DNA of 64,000 bases from UBA4408 sp002389785 (lineage in GTDB: Bacteria > Bacteroidota > Bacteroidia > UBA4408), in contig DAORJK010000001.1 of NCBI GenBank assembly GCA_035438985.1, positions 434,001 through 498,000 of the forward strand, written 5' to 3'. The notes below the pieces were generated by a model. That model made no database searches. It saw nothing but the letters and a program-made list of their open reading frames with translations, and had not been told where the DNA came from. A program made the translations under genes and the position numbers. Numbering within the stretch: the first letter of the stretch is position 1; each line of letters begins with the position of its first letter. Below, one piece after another: positions 44,690 through 54,406 of the stretch.

Positions 44690-46276
44690 TTATTTAGGGT
44701 TTTTATATTTGGGTATGATTATAATGAATTTACTTCCTTTTCCGATTGAACTTTCCACATGAATTGTGCCACCGTGCTTCTCAATTACAGCTTTAACATA
44801 ATTTAACCCTAAACCAAATCCCTTCACGTTGTGCACATTTCCGGTACTTACTCTAAATAAAGGTTCAAAAATTTTCTGTTGATTCTCTTTACTAATACCT
44901 ATGCCATTATCTTGTATGGAAAAACGAACTCCATCTTTTTCATTTTCTGTATGAATCATAATGTGAGGTTTTTCAGTAGTGTACTTCAATGCATTGTCAA
45001 TCAGGTTGAACAAAATATTGCTTAAGTGCACTCTGTCACCTTCTAACTCGGGAGTTTGAGCTTGCAAGTCGGTGATAATTTCTCCACCCCGTTTCTCTAA
45101 CTGCAATTTCGTATTCGCTATCGCTTGTTCAATCAATTGATGCAAATCAACAGGTTGAATTTTAAGTTTAAACTCCCCTTTTTCAAGTATAGAGATTTGC
45201 AATACATTTTCAACAAGTAAACTAAGTCTTTTGTTTTCTTCACTGATCACACGGATATAGTTTTGAGTTTGATCCTTTGTTTTTTCAAACCCGGTATCGT
45301 TGAGTACTTCACAAGCTAAGGATATGGTTGATATTGGGGTTTTAAATTCATGCGTCATATTGCTGATAAAATCATTTTTAATCACAGATAACTTCTTTTG
45401 TTTAAAAATGGTTGAAATAGTATAGTAAAATGCAAGAATTAAGGTAAGTACTAATAAACCCGAACCAACAAATAAAAACCACAAATTACTGATGATATAA
45501 TTTTTTTGATTCGGAAAATAAATCGATAGGTACTTTGCCGGAATAAACATATTATCAGGCGCTAGATTTACTTGAAACTTTGATTGCAAAATATCCTTTT
45601 TATCCTGATCCTTTACTCCTTTTGAAAAGTAATTTCCCTTGTTCTTTAACACACCATATAAATAGCTGGCATGTATGTTTTTTTCCTTGAGTTCAGCTGC
45701 TAATATTGAATCGAGAATTACCGTATCTACTTTTTCATCGTAGTTATTGTAAATATTTACACTAACAAATTCATCAAATACATTGTTTACAACTTCCGAT
45801 TTATGGTTCATCCAATCGTGAATCAATTCGGTACTGTCCTTATTTCCGAGTGTAAGTCCTGATTTAATTTTCATGGTTAGCTCAGAAGTTAACTCATCCG
45901 ACAGTAAAGAATCGGAAGTAAATGAATTTTGTTTGGTTTTTTTTAAGGTAGCTTCTCCGGAATCGAGTTGTAATTCCTCATAAATATGTGTGTCGTATTT
46001 TTTAAAATCAGATCCTTTTGATTTCGCGTCTTTAGTATACGGGGCAAGCCAACTAACACCTTGTTTTCGCAAGGCAAATTTTCGGGTTATTTTATCGGCA
46101 GTCGATTTTTTTTCCATTCGGGCTACAACGCCCTTTAAAGCTTCATTTACAGCAAAATCAAAATGATGTTCTTTAATTTCAAGTGCACTCTTAATCCAAT
46201 ACACTTGAATTGAAATTAATCCAATTAGTGCAATGCACACAAAAATACTTAACCACAACAGGTACTTTTTATTCAT
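44690..46276 (-). CDS. sensor histidine kinase (RprX-like)
   Basis: The 528-residue inner-membrane kinase has TM1 (about 7-28), a roughly 235-residue periplasmic sensor domain of no recognised family and TM2 (about 264-286). A HisKA domain follows with phospho-acceptor His309 (SNMTHEFKTPIS). The HATPase has the N box LFNLIDNALKYT, G1 QDNGIGI and G2 GFGLGLNYVK. It is first in the operon with the response regulator. The two genes resemble Bacteroides RprX/RprY, but the signal is unknown. Confidence 0.94.
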   Translation of the reverse strand: MNKKYLLWLSIFVCIALIGLISIQVYWIKSALEIKEHHFDFAVNEALKGVVARMEKKSTADKITRKFALRKQGVSWLAPYTKDAKSKGSDFKKYDTHIYEELQLDSGEATLKKTKQNSFTSDSLLSDELTSELTMKIKSGLTLGNKDSTELIHDWMNHKSEVVNNVFDEFVSVNIYNNYDEKVDTVILDSILAAELKEKNIHASYLYGVLKNKGNYFSKGVKDQDKKDILQSKFQVNLAPDNMFIPAKYLSIYFPNQKNYIISNLWFLFVGSGLLVLTLILAFYYTISTIFKQKKLSVIKNDFISNMTHEFKTPISTISLACEVLNDTGFEKTKDQTQNYIRVISEENKRLSLLVENVLQISILEKGEFKLKIQPVDLHQLIEQAIANTKLQLEKRGGEIITDLQAQTPELEGDRVHLSNILFNLIDNALKYTTEKPHIMIHTENEKDGVRFSIQDNGIGISKENQQKIFEPLFRVSTGNVHNVKGFGLGLNYVKAVIEKHGGTIHVESSIGKGSKFIIIIPKYKNPK

Positions 46277-46449
46277 GCTATTTTAATAGGTACTTCAACG
46301 CGTTTTGTGAGCCTTTATTGCAGCTAAACCCAGCAAAATGAATTACAGCGTGTGTTCGTGCAAAACAAATGTAATGATAAGCTTATTGGAAGCTTTTGGC
46401 TTAACGAATTTTAACAGAAATATGTACCTTAGCCGGAAAATATTTCAGC

Positions 46450-47946
46450 ATGCAAAAAGAAGCCGCTTTCACAGAAAAAGTTAATGTTCATAAGACAGAT
46501 TTGCTTGTCTTAAAAAATTATATCAACGGTGAATTGGTTGCTCCAGTTTCATCTAACTATATTGACAACTATAATCCTTCAACCGGTAAAATTTATGCAT
46601 TAATTCCAGACTCGGATGAGCGTGATGTTGAATCTGCTGCAAAAGCTGCTTTGGATGCATTTCCTATATGGAGCACAATGCCAGTTGAAAAGCGTTCAAA
46701 AATTTTGCTTCGAATAGCAGATTTAATTGAAAAAAATATTGAAAAACTTTGTAAGGCTGAATCGGTGGATAACGGCAAGCCTATTTCATTGGCGCGTAAT
46801 ATGGATATACCTAGGGCTGCAGCAAATTTCCACTTTTATGGAACTGCCATCTTACATTATGCGTCGAATGCGCATGCCATGGAAGATACAGCAATAAATT
46901 ATACCTTGCGAAATCCCATTGGTGTTGCCGGATGTATTTCGCCTTGGAACCTTCCTCTCTATCTTTTTACCTGGAAAATTGCTCCGGCATTAGCAGCAGG
47001 AAATTGTGTGGTAGCAAAACCATCTGAAATAACGCCTACTACGGCTTTTTTACTTTCTGAATTATGCATTGAAGCAGGACTTCCAAAAGGAGTATTAAAC
47101 ATTGTGCACGGATACGGACATAAAGTAGGGGCCGCTATAACAGCACATCCACAAATACCGGTAATTTCGTTTACCGGTGGGACCAAAACAGGTGCAGATA
47201 TCGCAAGAGTTGCAGCGCCTATGTTTAAAAAGTTATCGCTTGAATTAGGTGGTAAAAATCCGGTAATGATCTTTGCAGATTGTAATTACGATGAAATGCT
47301 TAAGACTACCCTGAGAAGTTCCTTTGCGAATCAGGGACAGATTTGTTTATGTGGCTCTCGAATTTTTGTTGAACGTAGTATTTATGAAAAGTTTAAAACC
47401 GACTTTGTTGCAAAAACTAAAAAATTACAAGTCGAAAATCCTGCTTTAGAAAGCAGCAAAATGGGTGCTGTGGTGAGTAAACAACATTTAGAAAAAATAA
47501 TTAGTTACGTTGAATTAGCAAAACAAGAAGGAGGACAAGTTCTTTGTGGAGGTAATTCAATAAAACTGGATGGTGTTTGTGCAGACGGATGGTTTATGGC
47601 TCCTACTATAATTGAAGGATTGCCTTATAACTGCCGCACCAATCAAGAAGAAATTTTTGGACCGGTGGTAACGATTACTCCTTTTGATACCGAAGAAGAA
47701 GTGCTACATTATGCTAACAGTACCAATTATGGACTTGCATCTGTAGTTTGGACTGAGAATTTAACTCGCACACATAAATTTGCGCAAGCGATACATGCCG
47801 GAATTGTGTGGGTAAATTGCTGGTTACTACGAGATTTAAGAACTCCATTTGGCGGAGTAAAGAATTCGGGAGTAGGTCGTGAAGGTGGTTTTGAGGCACT
47901 CGATTTTTTTACCGAACCGAAAAATATATGTATTCGAATAAAATAA
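46450..47946 (+). CDS. aldehyde dehydrogenase, ALDH8/2-aminomuconate-semialdehyde dehydrogenase-like
   Basis: The 498-residue NAD-dependent enzyme has Glu265 in SLELGGKNP, catalytic Cys299 in ANQGQICLCGSRIF and Asn167 in SPWNLPL. The ICLCxSRIFV surroundings resemble ALDH8A1 and bacterial 2-aminomuconic/2-hydroxymuconic semialdehyde dehydrogenases of the kynurenine and catechol meta-cleavage routes. No other gene of those pathways is nearby, so the substrate assignment is provisional. Confidence 0.88.
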   Translation: MQKEAAFTEKVNVHKTDLLVLKNYINGELVAPVSSNYIDNYNPSTGKIYALIPDSDERDVESAAKAALDAFPIWSTMPVEKRSKILLRIADLIEKNIEKLCKAESVDNGKPISLARNMDIPRAAANFHFYGTAILHYASNAHAMEDTAINYTLRNPIGVAGCISPWNLPLYLFTWKIAPALAAGNCVVAKPSEITPTTAFLLSELCIEAGLPKGVLNIVHGYGHKVGAAITAHPQIPVISFTGGTKTGADIARVAAPMFKKLSLELGGKNPVMIFADCNYDEMLKTTLRSSFANQGQICLCGSRIFVERSIYEKFKTDFVAKTKKLQVENPALESSKMGAVVSKQHLEKIISYVELAKQEGGQVLCGGNSIKLDGVCADGWFMAPTIIEGLPYNCRTNQEEIFGPVVTITPFDTEEEVLHYANSTNYGLASVVWTENLTRTHKFAQAIHAGIVWVNCWLLRDLRTPFGGVKNSGVGREGGFEALDFFTEPKNICIRIK

Positions 47947-47962
47947 AGGAACTCCTTTATTT
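47941..47962 (+). terminator. hairpin overlapping the ALDH stop codon
   Basis: AAATAAAGG (47941-47949) pairs with CCTTTATTT (47954-47962) around a 4-base loop. The TAA stop (47944-47946) is inside the stem. There is no proper T run, so terminator function is possible but weak. Confidence 0.45.
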
Positions 47963-48026
47963 ACAAGCATTTTATCTATAAAATTTCGACTAGTCTTATT
48001 ACCTTCGCAGAAATTTTAATTGTTGT

Positions 48027-49850
48027 ATGGCTCGCAAAGGTGGATTTAGTTCAGCTGAAGACAGAGGTCTTCCCAAAGTAAAAATTTCGAAATCGTCATT
48101 AAAAAAAGCGCTTCGCTTATTTTATTACATAGGTCCGTATAAATGGCGTTTCCTTTTAGGATTGGTATTTTTGGTACTAACCGGAATAACCGCCATTGTT
48201 TTTCCGCGCTTCATGGGCTTACTGGTTGATTCTAGTCAAATATCCCTCGATAGAATTAATGAAATGGGGCTCAAACTGTTAGTGCTGTTTGGCTTGCAAG
48301 CGATTTTTTCTTTTTTCAGAGTGGTATTGTTTGTTCAAGTAACCGAAAATATGTTGCTATCTATCCGCAAAGCAACCTATGCTCATTTAATTCAAATGCC
48401 CATGTCTTTTTTCGCACAAAGAAGAGTAGGCGAAATAAATAGCCGCATGTCGGCCGATTTGGCACAAATCGGCGATACGTTTACTACCAGCATTGCTGAA
48501 TTCTTGCGTCAGTTTATCATTATTGTAGGAGGAATTATTGCGCTTTTTTTTACTTCACTTAAACTTGCCTTTTTAATGCTGGCAATTGTTCCGGTTGTTG
48601 CAATTATTGCCGTATTTTTTGGGCGCTATATTCGTGGATTTTCTAAAAAAGTACAAGACAAAATTGCCGAGAGTAATGTAATAGTAGAGGAAACAATGCA
48701 AGGCATAGCCAATGTAAAATCCTTTGCGAATGAATTTTTTGAACTACTGCGCTATTCCAAAAAAAGTGAAGAAATTAAATCCTTAGCTATTACCGGTGGA
48801 AAAGCCCGAGGAGCTTTTTTTTCATTCATTATTTTCTGTCTATTTGGAGCAATTATTTTACTTATTTGGTTTGCCGTAAAACTCGAAAGTGAGGGTCTTT
48901 TATCGCATGGTGATATGATTCAATTTATGTTGTACACTGTTTTTGTTGGAGCATCCATTGGTGGTATTGCCGAACAATATGCACAAATTCAAAAAGCAAT
49001 AGGCGCAACCGAAAGGGTAATGGAAATATTGGATGAACCATCAGAAACTATACAACTACCAACTACCTCAAAGTTTAGTGTACTTCCATATAAACGATTG
49101 GAGGGAAATGTTCGATTTGAAAATATTAAGTTTACTTACCCTTCGCGCAAAGAGGTGGAAGTTTTGAAAAATATTTCGTTTGAAGCAAAAAAAGGCCAAA
49201 CAATAGCATTTGTCGGACCCAGTGGTTCGGGTAAATCAACTATCACAGCTTTGATATTACGATTTTATGAGCCCAACACGGGAAGTATCTATTTTGATGA
49301 AAAAAAGAGCTCGGAATACACCTTAACTGATTTGCGAAACAACATGGCAATTGTTCCACAAGACGTGTTGCTTTTTGGAGGAACAATTCGTGAAAACATT
49401 GCTTACGGGAAACCGGATGCCAGCATGGAAGAAATTATTGAAGCTGCAAAAAAAGCAAATGCGCATGAGTTTATTTCCGGTTTTCCTGAAGGGTATGATA
49501 CCATTGTTGGAGAGCGTGGAATAAAATTAAGTGGCGGTCAACGGCAGCGTGTTGCCATTGCTCGTGCAGTATTAAAAAATCCGGCCATCTTAATTTTAGA
49601 TGAAGCAACCAGCTCTTTGGATTCAGAATCGGAGCGTTTGGTGCAAGAAGCATTGGATAAATTAATGATAGGGCGAACTTCCTTTGTTATTGCACATCGC
49701 TTATCAACCATCAGAAATGCTGATTCTATAATTGTAATAGACAAAGGAGAGGTTGTTGAGTCGGGGACACATACTGATTTGATTGAAAAACAAAATGGCT
49801 TATACCGTAATTTGAGCAAATTACAATTTGAGCATGAAAAACTAACTTAA
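48027..49850 (+). CDS. MsbA-type ABC exporter (fused permease-ATPase)
   Basis: The 607-residue half-transporter has six TM helices (about 40-310). The nucleotide-binding domain has Walker A GPSGSGKST (about 396-404), Q loop IVPQDVLLFGG, signature LSGGQRQRV (about 500-508), Walker B ILILDEATSSLD and the switch His in VIAHRLST. It could be the lipid A flippase MsbA or a multidrug exporter; sequence alone does not decide. Its stop interlocks with that of the convergent TPR gene. Confidence 0.92.
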   Translation: MARKGGFSSAEDRGLPKVKISKSSLKKALRLFYYIGPYKWRFLLGLVFLVLTGITAIVFPRFMGLLVDSSQISLDRINEMGLKLLVLFGLQAIFSFFRVVLFVQVTENMLLSIRKATYAHLIQMPMSFFAQRRVGEINSRMSADLAQIGDTFTTSIAEFLRQFIIIVGGIIALFFTSLKLAFLMLAIVPVVAIIAVFFGRYIRGFSKKVQDKIAESNVIVEETMQGIANVKSFANEFFELLRYSKKSEEIKSLAITGGKARGAFFSFIIFCLFGAIILLIWFAVKLESEGLLSHGDMIQFMLYTVFVGASIGGIAEQYAQIQKAIGATERVMEILDEPSETIQLPTTSKFSVLPYKRLEGNVRFENIKFTYPSRKEVEVLKNISFEAKKGQTIAFVGPSGSGKSTITALILRFYEPNTGSIYFDEKKSSEYTLTDLRNNMAIVPQDVLLFGGTIRENIAYGKPDASMEEIIEAAKKANAHEFISGFPEGYDTIVGERGIKLSGGQRQRVAIARAVLKNPAILILDEATSSLDSESERLVQEALDKLMIGRTSFVIAHRLSTIRNADSIIVIDKGEVVESGTHTDLIEKQNGLYRNLSKLQFEHEKLT

Positions 49851-51340
49851 TAGTTTTCCACTCTATTTAAACCTGCTTTTGCTTTCTGTGAAATGCTGTT
49901 CTGATATTCATGTTCTTTTAAACTCAAACATCGGGTGTAATATTCCTTTGCTTTACTAATGTTGTGTTGCGACTCATAAATCAATCCCAATTGCAGCGCT
50001 GAATTGGCTGCAAAATAATAAGGATACGAACTTCCATTCTGTAAGGTTAATTCATAATTGGCAATAGCCAAGTCTAAACTATTTTGTTTGTGGTAAATCC
50101 GGGCTAATCGGTAAACTATTTCAAGTTTATCTTTTACTGCTTTTATTTTTTTACTATCTGTTTTTTTAAGTTCATTTTGCGCTCTTGAATAGTAACCACC
50201 ATCAAACAGCAAACGAGCTTTTAATAAAGCAATGGTGGGTGTTTGATTTAGCTCACTTTCCCGTTTGGCTTGTTTATCCTCGTCAACCAGAGCACTCCCT
50301 TGCTCCTTTATTTTGCGTTGGTAAAGCCGGTACTTTTGCAAATCGCCTACAAGCAAATAATGCCAGCTTAAACGAAGATTTGCTGCCTTTATAAAATTTA
50401 TCCCTTTGAATCCTTTGAGGTATTTTTCCAATGGAACATTTGCATCAATGTCTAATCGGTTAAGTTTTGCTTGGCCCAGCAAATAATACAAATAGTAAAA
50501 AGGGAAACTGTCTTTTGAAATTTTATATCTCTCAAGAGCAACAATCCCATCGTCGGTTTTACCAAGTTTAAAGCAGCTGTTTGCGTAACAAAATAATTGT
50601 ACCACATTTAGTTCCTTTTGTTTTGATAAGGATGGAATAAGACTATTCTCAACATACTTGCTGTTGTCGGCGAGGTTTAAATCAATTACACTTAATAAAA
50701 GTTGGGTTTCTGAATTAAAACCCGCAAATTCAGGTTGGTTCAAAGTTGCTTCCAACACTTCTTTCACTTCTTCTTCACCTTGTTTTATACTTCCTGAAAA
50801 TCCGAACAATTTTACTGCCCATTTATATTCATCGGGTATGGTACCAACAGCAGCATGTAACAAACCTAAACATTTTTTAGTGAGCACAAAATCTGGAAAT
50901 TTCTGTTGATTTAATTCCAGCATTTTATAAGCTCTGTTTACTTCAAGCGCTGCTGTAAGGTATTCGTTAAACTTAATACGGGCAAAGGCCCATTGCAAGT
51001 TGATTTCTGCCAGCGTAAGCAAATAATAAGGTGATTTTTTGTTGCCCTTTTCAATTAATTCTAATCGTATGTCTTTGTTGGCCTTGACCAATTCAAAGCG
51101 CGATTTTTCTTCTGAAATTATGATGGATAAAAAATCAATATAATTATCGAGATAAAAGGGTATTAAGTTATTGGGATTTGTTTTGCGTTCTTTCAACAAC
51201 AGCGCTTTGGCACTAGAAAATTTCAACTGCAAAATAGCTTCCTGTGCAGATCTGCAAGTAGTAGTGAATTCAAATTCTTGCTGTGCTTTTACTACCAAAC
51301 AATTGAGTAACAAAACAACCAGTAAGCAGGCATTCTTCAT
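49847..51340 (-). CDS. secreted TPR-repeat protein
   Basis: The 497-residue protein has a signal peptide (to about LVVKAQQ) and then helical repeats throughout. The clearest TPRs are near the C-terminus (YYSRAQNELKKTD, VYRLARIYHKQNSLDLAIANY, ALQLGLIYESQHNISKAKEYY). It is probably periplasmic, with protein-binding function. A strong intrinsic terminator from the upstream gene ends 6 bases before its ATG, so its transcription must come by read-through or from an undetected promoter. Confidence 0.8.
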   Translation of the reverse strand: MKNACLLVVLLLNCLVVKAQQEFEFTTTCRSAQEAILQLKFSSAKALLLKERKTNPNNLIPFYLDNYIDFLSIIISEEKSRFELVKANKDIRLELIEKGNKKSPYYLLTLAEINLQWAFARIKFNEYLTAALEVNRAYKMLELNQQKFPDFVLTKKCLGLLHAAVGTIPDEYKWAVKLFGFSGSIKQGEEEVKEVLEATLNQPEFAGFNSETQLLLSVIDLNLADNSKYVENSLIPSLSKQKELNVVQLFCYANSCFKLGKTDDGIVALERYKISKDSFPFYYLYYLLGQAKLNRLDIDANVPLEKYLKGFKGINFIKAANLRLSWHYLLVGDLQKYRLYQRKIKEQGSALVDEDKQAKRESELNQTPTIALLKARLLFDGGYYSRAQNELKKTDSKKIKAVKDKLEIVYRLARIYHKQNSLDLAIANYELTLQNGSSYPYYFAANSALQLGLIYESQHNISKAKEYYTRCLSLKEHEYQNSISQKAKAGLNRVENY

Positions 51341-51346
51341 AGCAAC

Positions 51347-51369
51347 AAAAAAGGGGACTTTCGTCCCCT
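51347..51369 (-). terminator. GAAA-tetraloop intrinsic terminator, directly before the TPR gene start
   Basis: On the minus strand, AGGGGAC (51369-51363), loop GAAA, GTCCCCT (51358-51352), then a T run through 51347. It lies 24 bases past the stop of the zinc-ribbon gene and only 6 bases before the next co-directional ATG at 51340. Confidence 0.9.
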
Positions 51370-51393
51370 AAATTAGATTAAATTATTTAGCAT

Positions 51394-52149
51394 TTACAGT
51401 ATAGCTGCATCCACTAAAATACGTCCGCAATGTTCGCAAACGATAATTTTTTTGTGGGTTCTAATGTCCATTTGTGTTTGCGGTGGTATTTTGTTGAAGC
51501 AACCTCCACATGAATCACGATCAACGGTAACTACAGCTAATCCATTACGCGAATTGCTTCGTACTTTTTTATAAGCATTAAGCAAACGATCGTCAATATG
51601 ATCTTCTGAACTTTTCGATTTCTTAAGTAATGATTGTTCTTCCTTTTCGGTTTCTGCAACAATTTCATCCAACTCCTTCTTCTTAGCTTTAAGATCTTTT
51701 TTACGTTCGTTTAAAATTTCTTTTGCTTGATCCAATACCAGATTTTTACTGGTCATTTCTTGTTGAAATTCCTTGATTCTTTTTTGCGACAATTGGATAT
51801 CTAGATTTTGATATTCGATTTCTTTAGTAATAGAATCGTATTCGCGGTTGTTTCGAACTTTTCCTTGTTGAGCTTCGTATTTTTTTATTAAAGCTTGAGC
51901 TTCCTTAATTGCATTTTTCTTCTGAACGATACCGTCTTCAAAAGTATTCACTTCGTCGGTAATGTTTTTAACACGGGTTTCGAGACCGATTATTTCGTCT
52001 TCCAAATCACTTACCTCCAATGGCAATTCTCCTCGTACAATTCGGATTTTATCAATGGTTGAATCAATTTGCTGCAAATTGTAAAGAGCACGTAATTTTT
52101 CTTCTACCGAAATCTCTTTTTCTAAAACGGTTGATTTAGTTTTTGACAT
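51394..52149 (-). CDS. coiled-coil protein with C4 zinc-ribbon domain
   Basis: The 251-residue cytoplasmic protein has a long coiled coil (about 30-195) and a C-terminal zinc ribbon with CGGCFNKIPP and CEHCGRIL (four Cys ligands). It belongs to the zf-RING_7/C4-type family, found next to Nif3 homologues in many bacteria, as here (5-bp gap). Function is not established; nucleic-acid binding is likely. Confidence 0.9.
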   Translation of the reverse strand: MSKTKSTVLEKEISVEEKLRALYNLQQIDSTIDKIRIVRGELPLEVSDLEDEIIGLETRVKNITDEVNTFEDGIVQKKNAIKEAQALIKKYEAQQGKVRNNREYDSITKEIEYQNLDIQLSQKRIKEFQQEMTSKNLVLDQAKEILNERKKDLKAKKKELDEIVAETEKEEQSLLKKSKSSEDHIDDRLLNAYKKVRSNSRNGLAVVTVDRDSCGGCFNKIPPQTQMDIRTHKKIIVCEHCGRILVDAAIL

Positions 52150-52154
52150 GATAC

Positions 52155-53258
52155 TTAAAGATAATTAATTGGATTGCTGTTTATTTTTGTTAAACGGAGT
52201 GCGAAAGTACTAAATTTTTTCCGAATTAAGTCAAATAGAAGCTCTTTTGTAAATTGTTCGCTTTCATAATGTCCTATATCGGCAATAACAATGCGGTTTT
52301 CAGCGTCAAAAAACTGATGATATTTATAGTCAGAGGTAATAAACATGTCAGCACCTGCAGCAATGGCATCGTTCAATAAAAAACTACCGGAACCACCGCA
52401 AACAGCAATCTTTTTAACCCTCCTATTCAATAATTTAGTATAGCGAACACAGCCTACTTCAAAAGTAGCCTTAACACTGGATAATACTTCCATTTCTGTA
52501 GTTTCCTTCGGCAATTCACCAATCATTCCGCCTCCAATATATCTATTTGTGTTTGCCAGTGAAAGCAGATCATAGGCTACTTCTTCATAGGGATGTGCTT
52601 TTAGTAAAGCTGAAATAACCTGCTTCTCTGCATAAACCGGTAGTACCATCTCTAATCGCACTTCAGCTTCGGTATGTCTTTCATGAGGCTTTCCAACAAA
52701 TGGATTTGCCGTTTCAGAAGCACGAAAAGTACCGCGACCTTCGCTTGTAAAACTGCATTCATCATACTCCCCAATAGCTCCTGCTCCTGCTTCAAACAGG
52801 GCACTTCTCACTTTTTCAAGGTGTTCAATTGGACAAAAAGTAATGAGTTTCGTTACTAAACCTTTTTTAGGTGCAAGAATTCGGCAATTTTGCAAACCCA
52901 GTTTCTCAGCAAGTTTAGCATTAACTCCTCCCATCACATGATCGAGGTTGGTATGAATGGCGTACAGTGCAACATCGTTTCTGATTGCTTTTATGACACA
53001 TCTTTCAACATAATTTTTTCCATTTAACTTTTTAATTCCAGAAAATACAATGGGATGATGGGCAACAATTACATTGCAGTTTGAAGCAATTGCCTCTTCA
53101 ATTATTTCCTCGGTTATATCCAACGAAATAAGTACACCTTTAATTTCTGTATCGGATGTACCTACTAATAGTCCTGAGTTATCAAAATTTTCTTGCAAGG
53201 CAAGAGGAGCAATCGATTCGAGATAATTGCTAAGATCTTTAATGAGAATTTTTTCCAA
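52155..53258 (-). CDS. Nif3-like dinuclear metal centre protein
   Basis: The 367-residue protein of the Nif3/YbgI (DUF34) family is a toroidal hexamer in characterised members. Metal ligands include HHP in VIVAHHPIVFSG, and the His and Asp of ALYAIHTNLDHVMGG. The C-terminal HYESEQFTKEL carries the remaining His and Glu. It has the roughly 100-residue middle PII-like insertion of the long form. The precise activity is unknown. Operon with the zinc-ribbon gene. Confidence 0.93.
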   Translation of the reverse strand: MEKILIKDLSNYLESIAPLALQENFDNSGLLVGTSDTEIKGVLISLDITEEIIEEAIASNCNVIVAHHPIVFSGIKKLNGKNYVERCVIKAIRNDVALYAIHTNLDHVMGGVNAKLAEKLGLQNCRILAPKKGLVTKLITFCPIEHLEKVRSALFEAGAGAIGEYDECSFTSEGRGTFRASETANPFVGKPHERHTEAEVRLEMVLPVYAEKQVISALLKAHPYEEVAYDLLSLANTNRYIGGGMIGELPKETTEMEVLSSVKATFEVGCVRYTKLLNRRVKKIAVCGGSGSFLLNDAIAAGADMFITSDYKYHQFFDAENRIVIADIGHYESEQFTKELLFDLIRKKFSTFALRLTKINSNPINYL

Positions 53259-53294
53259 GGAACAATTATTTTTTTAGTTAAAAATGCTTCAGCG

Positions 53295-53302
53295 CAAAAC
53301 TA
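53295..53302 (-). promoter_or_regulatory. candidate -7 box of the Nif3/zinc-ribbon operon
   Basis: The minus strand reads TAGTTTTG from 53302 to 53295, an exact TAnnTTTG, 36 bases before the ATG at 53258. No well-spaced TTG was found. Confidence 0.35.
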
Positions 53303-53353
53303 ATTAAATTCTGTCGGAATGCTGAAAATCCCAATTTTTACTAATTTTATCGA

Positions 53354-54406
53354 ATGCAATCCATTCGCCTGCTCTTATTGCCACTTTCGTGGATATATGG
53401 TGCGATTACTTTTTTACGCAACAAATGTTATGATTGGGGGATTTTTAAAACCGCTGAATTTTCAGAAGCCATTATCTCGGTTGGGAACTTAAGTACCGGT
53501 GGTACAGGTAAAACACCAATGATTGAGTACCTCATTGAGTTGTTTCAAGATCAATACAAAATTGCCACTTTGAGCAGAGGGTATAAACGTAAGACAAGAG
53601 GATTTTACCTTGCTACTAATACCAGCACTGCAGCCGATATTGGTGATGAGCCTTTGCAATTTAAACAAAAATATGCATCCATTCAGGTTGCGGTTGATTC
53701 CAATCGTAAACGTGGTATTGAACAACTAAAAGCACTTTCGAGCGATTTGCAATTGATACTTCTGGATGATGCATTTCAACATCGTAAAGTAAGGGCGGGC
53801 TTATCAATTGTTTTAAGTGATTATTCCAATTTGTTTTATAACGACCGTGTTCTACCTGCCGGTACCTTGCGCGAATTTGCTACAGGCATTAAGCGGGCAG
53901 ACATTATTATCGTGACGAAAACTCCCCCACTTTTATCACCAATTGAGAAAAGAATTATTTTAAAAAAAATTCATGTATTAGATTATCAACGCGTTTATTT
54001 TTCTTTTATCCACTACGGTAGTCCGGTAGCAATAAACAAGGAACAAACACTTCCTGAAGATTTAACAAAAACAGCTGTATTATTGCTTTGTGGTATAGCC
54101 AGCCCTACTGACTTGTTAAGGCATCTCACGCCACTTGTGCACCAATTGAAATTGCTTCAATATGCCGACCATCACGAATACACCCCTCATGACATGCTTG
54201 CAATTTCTGCAGAATTTGAAAAAATACCGGTAGCCCAAAAGTTGATTATTACTACCGAAAAAGACTATATGCGACTGCAAAAATCAGAGTTGGATGAATG
54301 GGTAAAAAAATTACCTTTGTTTTATATCCCAATAAAAACAGACTTTATCGAAAAAGAAAAAGAAGAATTAAATTTACAATTAGCGAATTATGTTAGAAGA
54401 AATTAA
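53354..54406 (+). CDS. lpxK: tetraacyldisaccharide 4'-kinase
   Basis: Phosphorylates the 4' position of the lipid A disaccharide at the inner membrane. The 350 residues include an N-terminal membrane-associated helix (residues 3-18), the Walker A-like SVGNLSTGGTGKTPM, TLSRGYKRKTRGF, LILLDDAFQHRKV, and the C-terminal TTEKDYMRL. The downstream PNP gene starts 17 bp before its stop. Confidence 0.95.
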   Translation: MQSIRLLLLPLSWIYGAITFLRNKCYDWGIFKTAEFSEAIISVGNLSTGGTGKTPMIEYLIELFQDQYKIATLSRGYKRKTRGFYLATNTSTAADIGDEPLQFKQKYASIQVAVDSNRKRGIEQLKALSSDLQLILLDDAFQHRKVRAGLSIVLSDYSNLFYNDRVLPAGTLREFATGIKRADIIIVTKTPPLLSPIEKRIILKKIHVLDYQRVYFSFIHYGSPVAINKEQTLPEDLTKTAVLLLCGIASPTDLLRHLTPLVHQLKLLQYADHHEYTPHDMLAISAEFEKIPVAQKLIITTEKDYMRLQKSELDEWVKKLPLFYIPIKTDFIEKEKEELNLQLANYVRRN

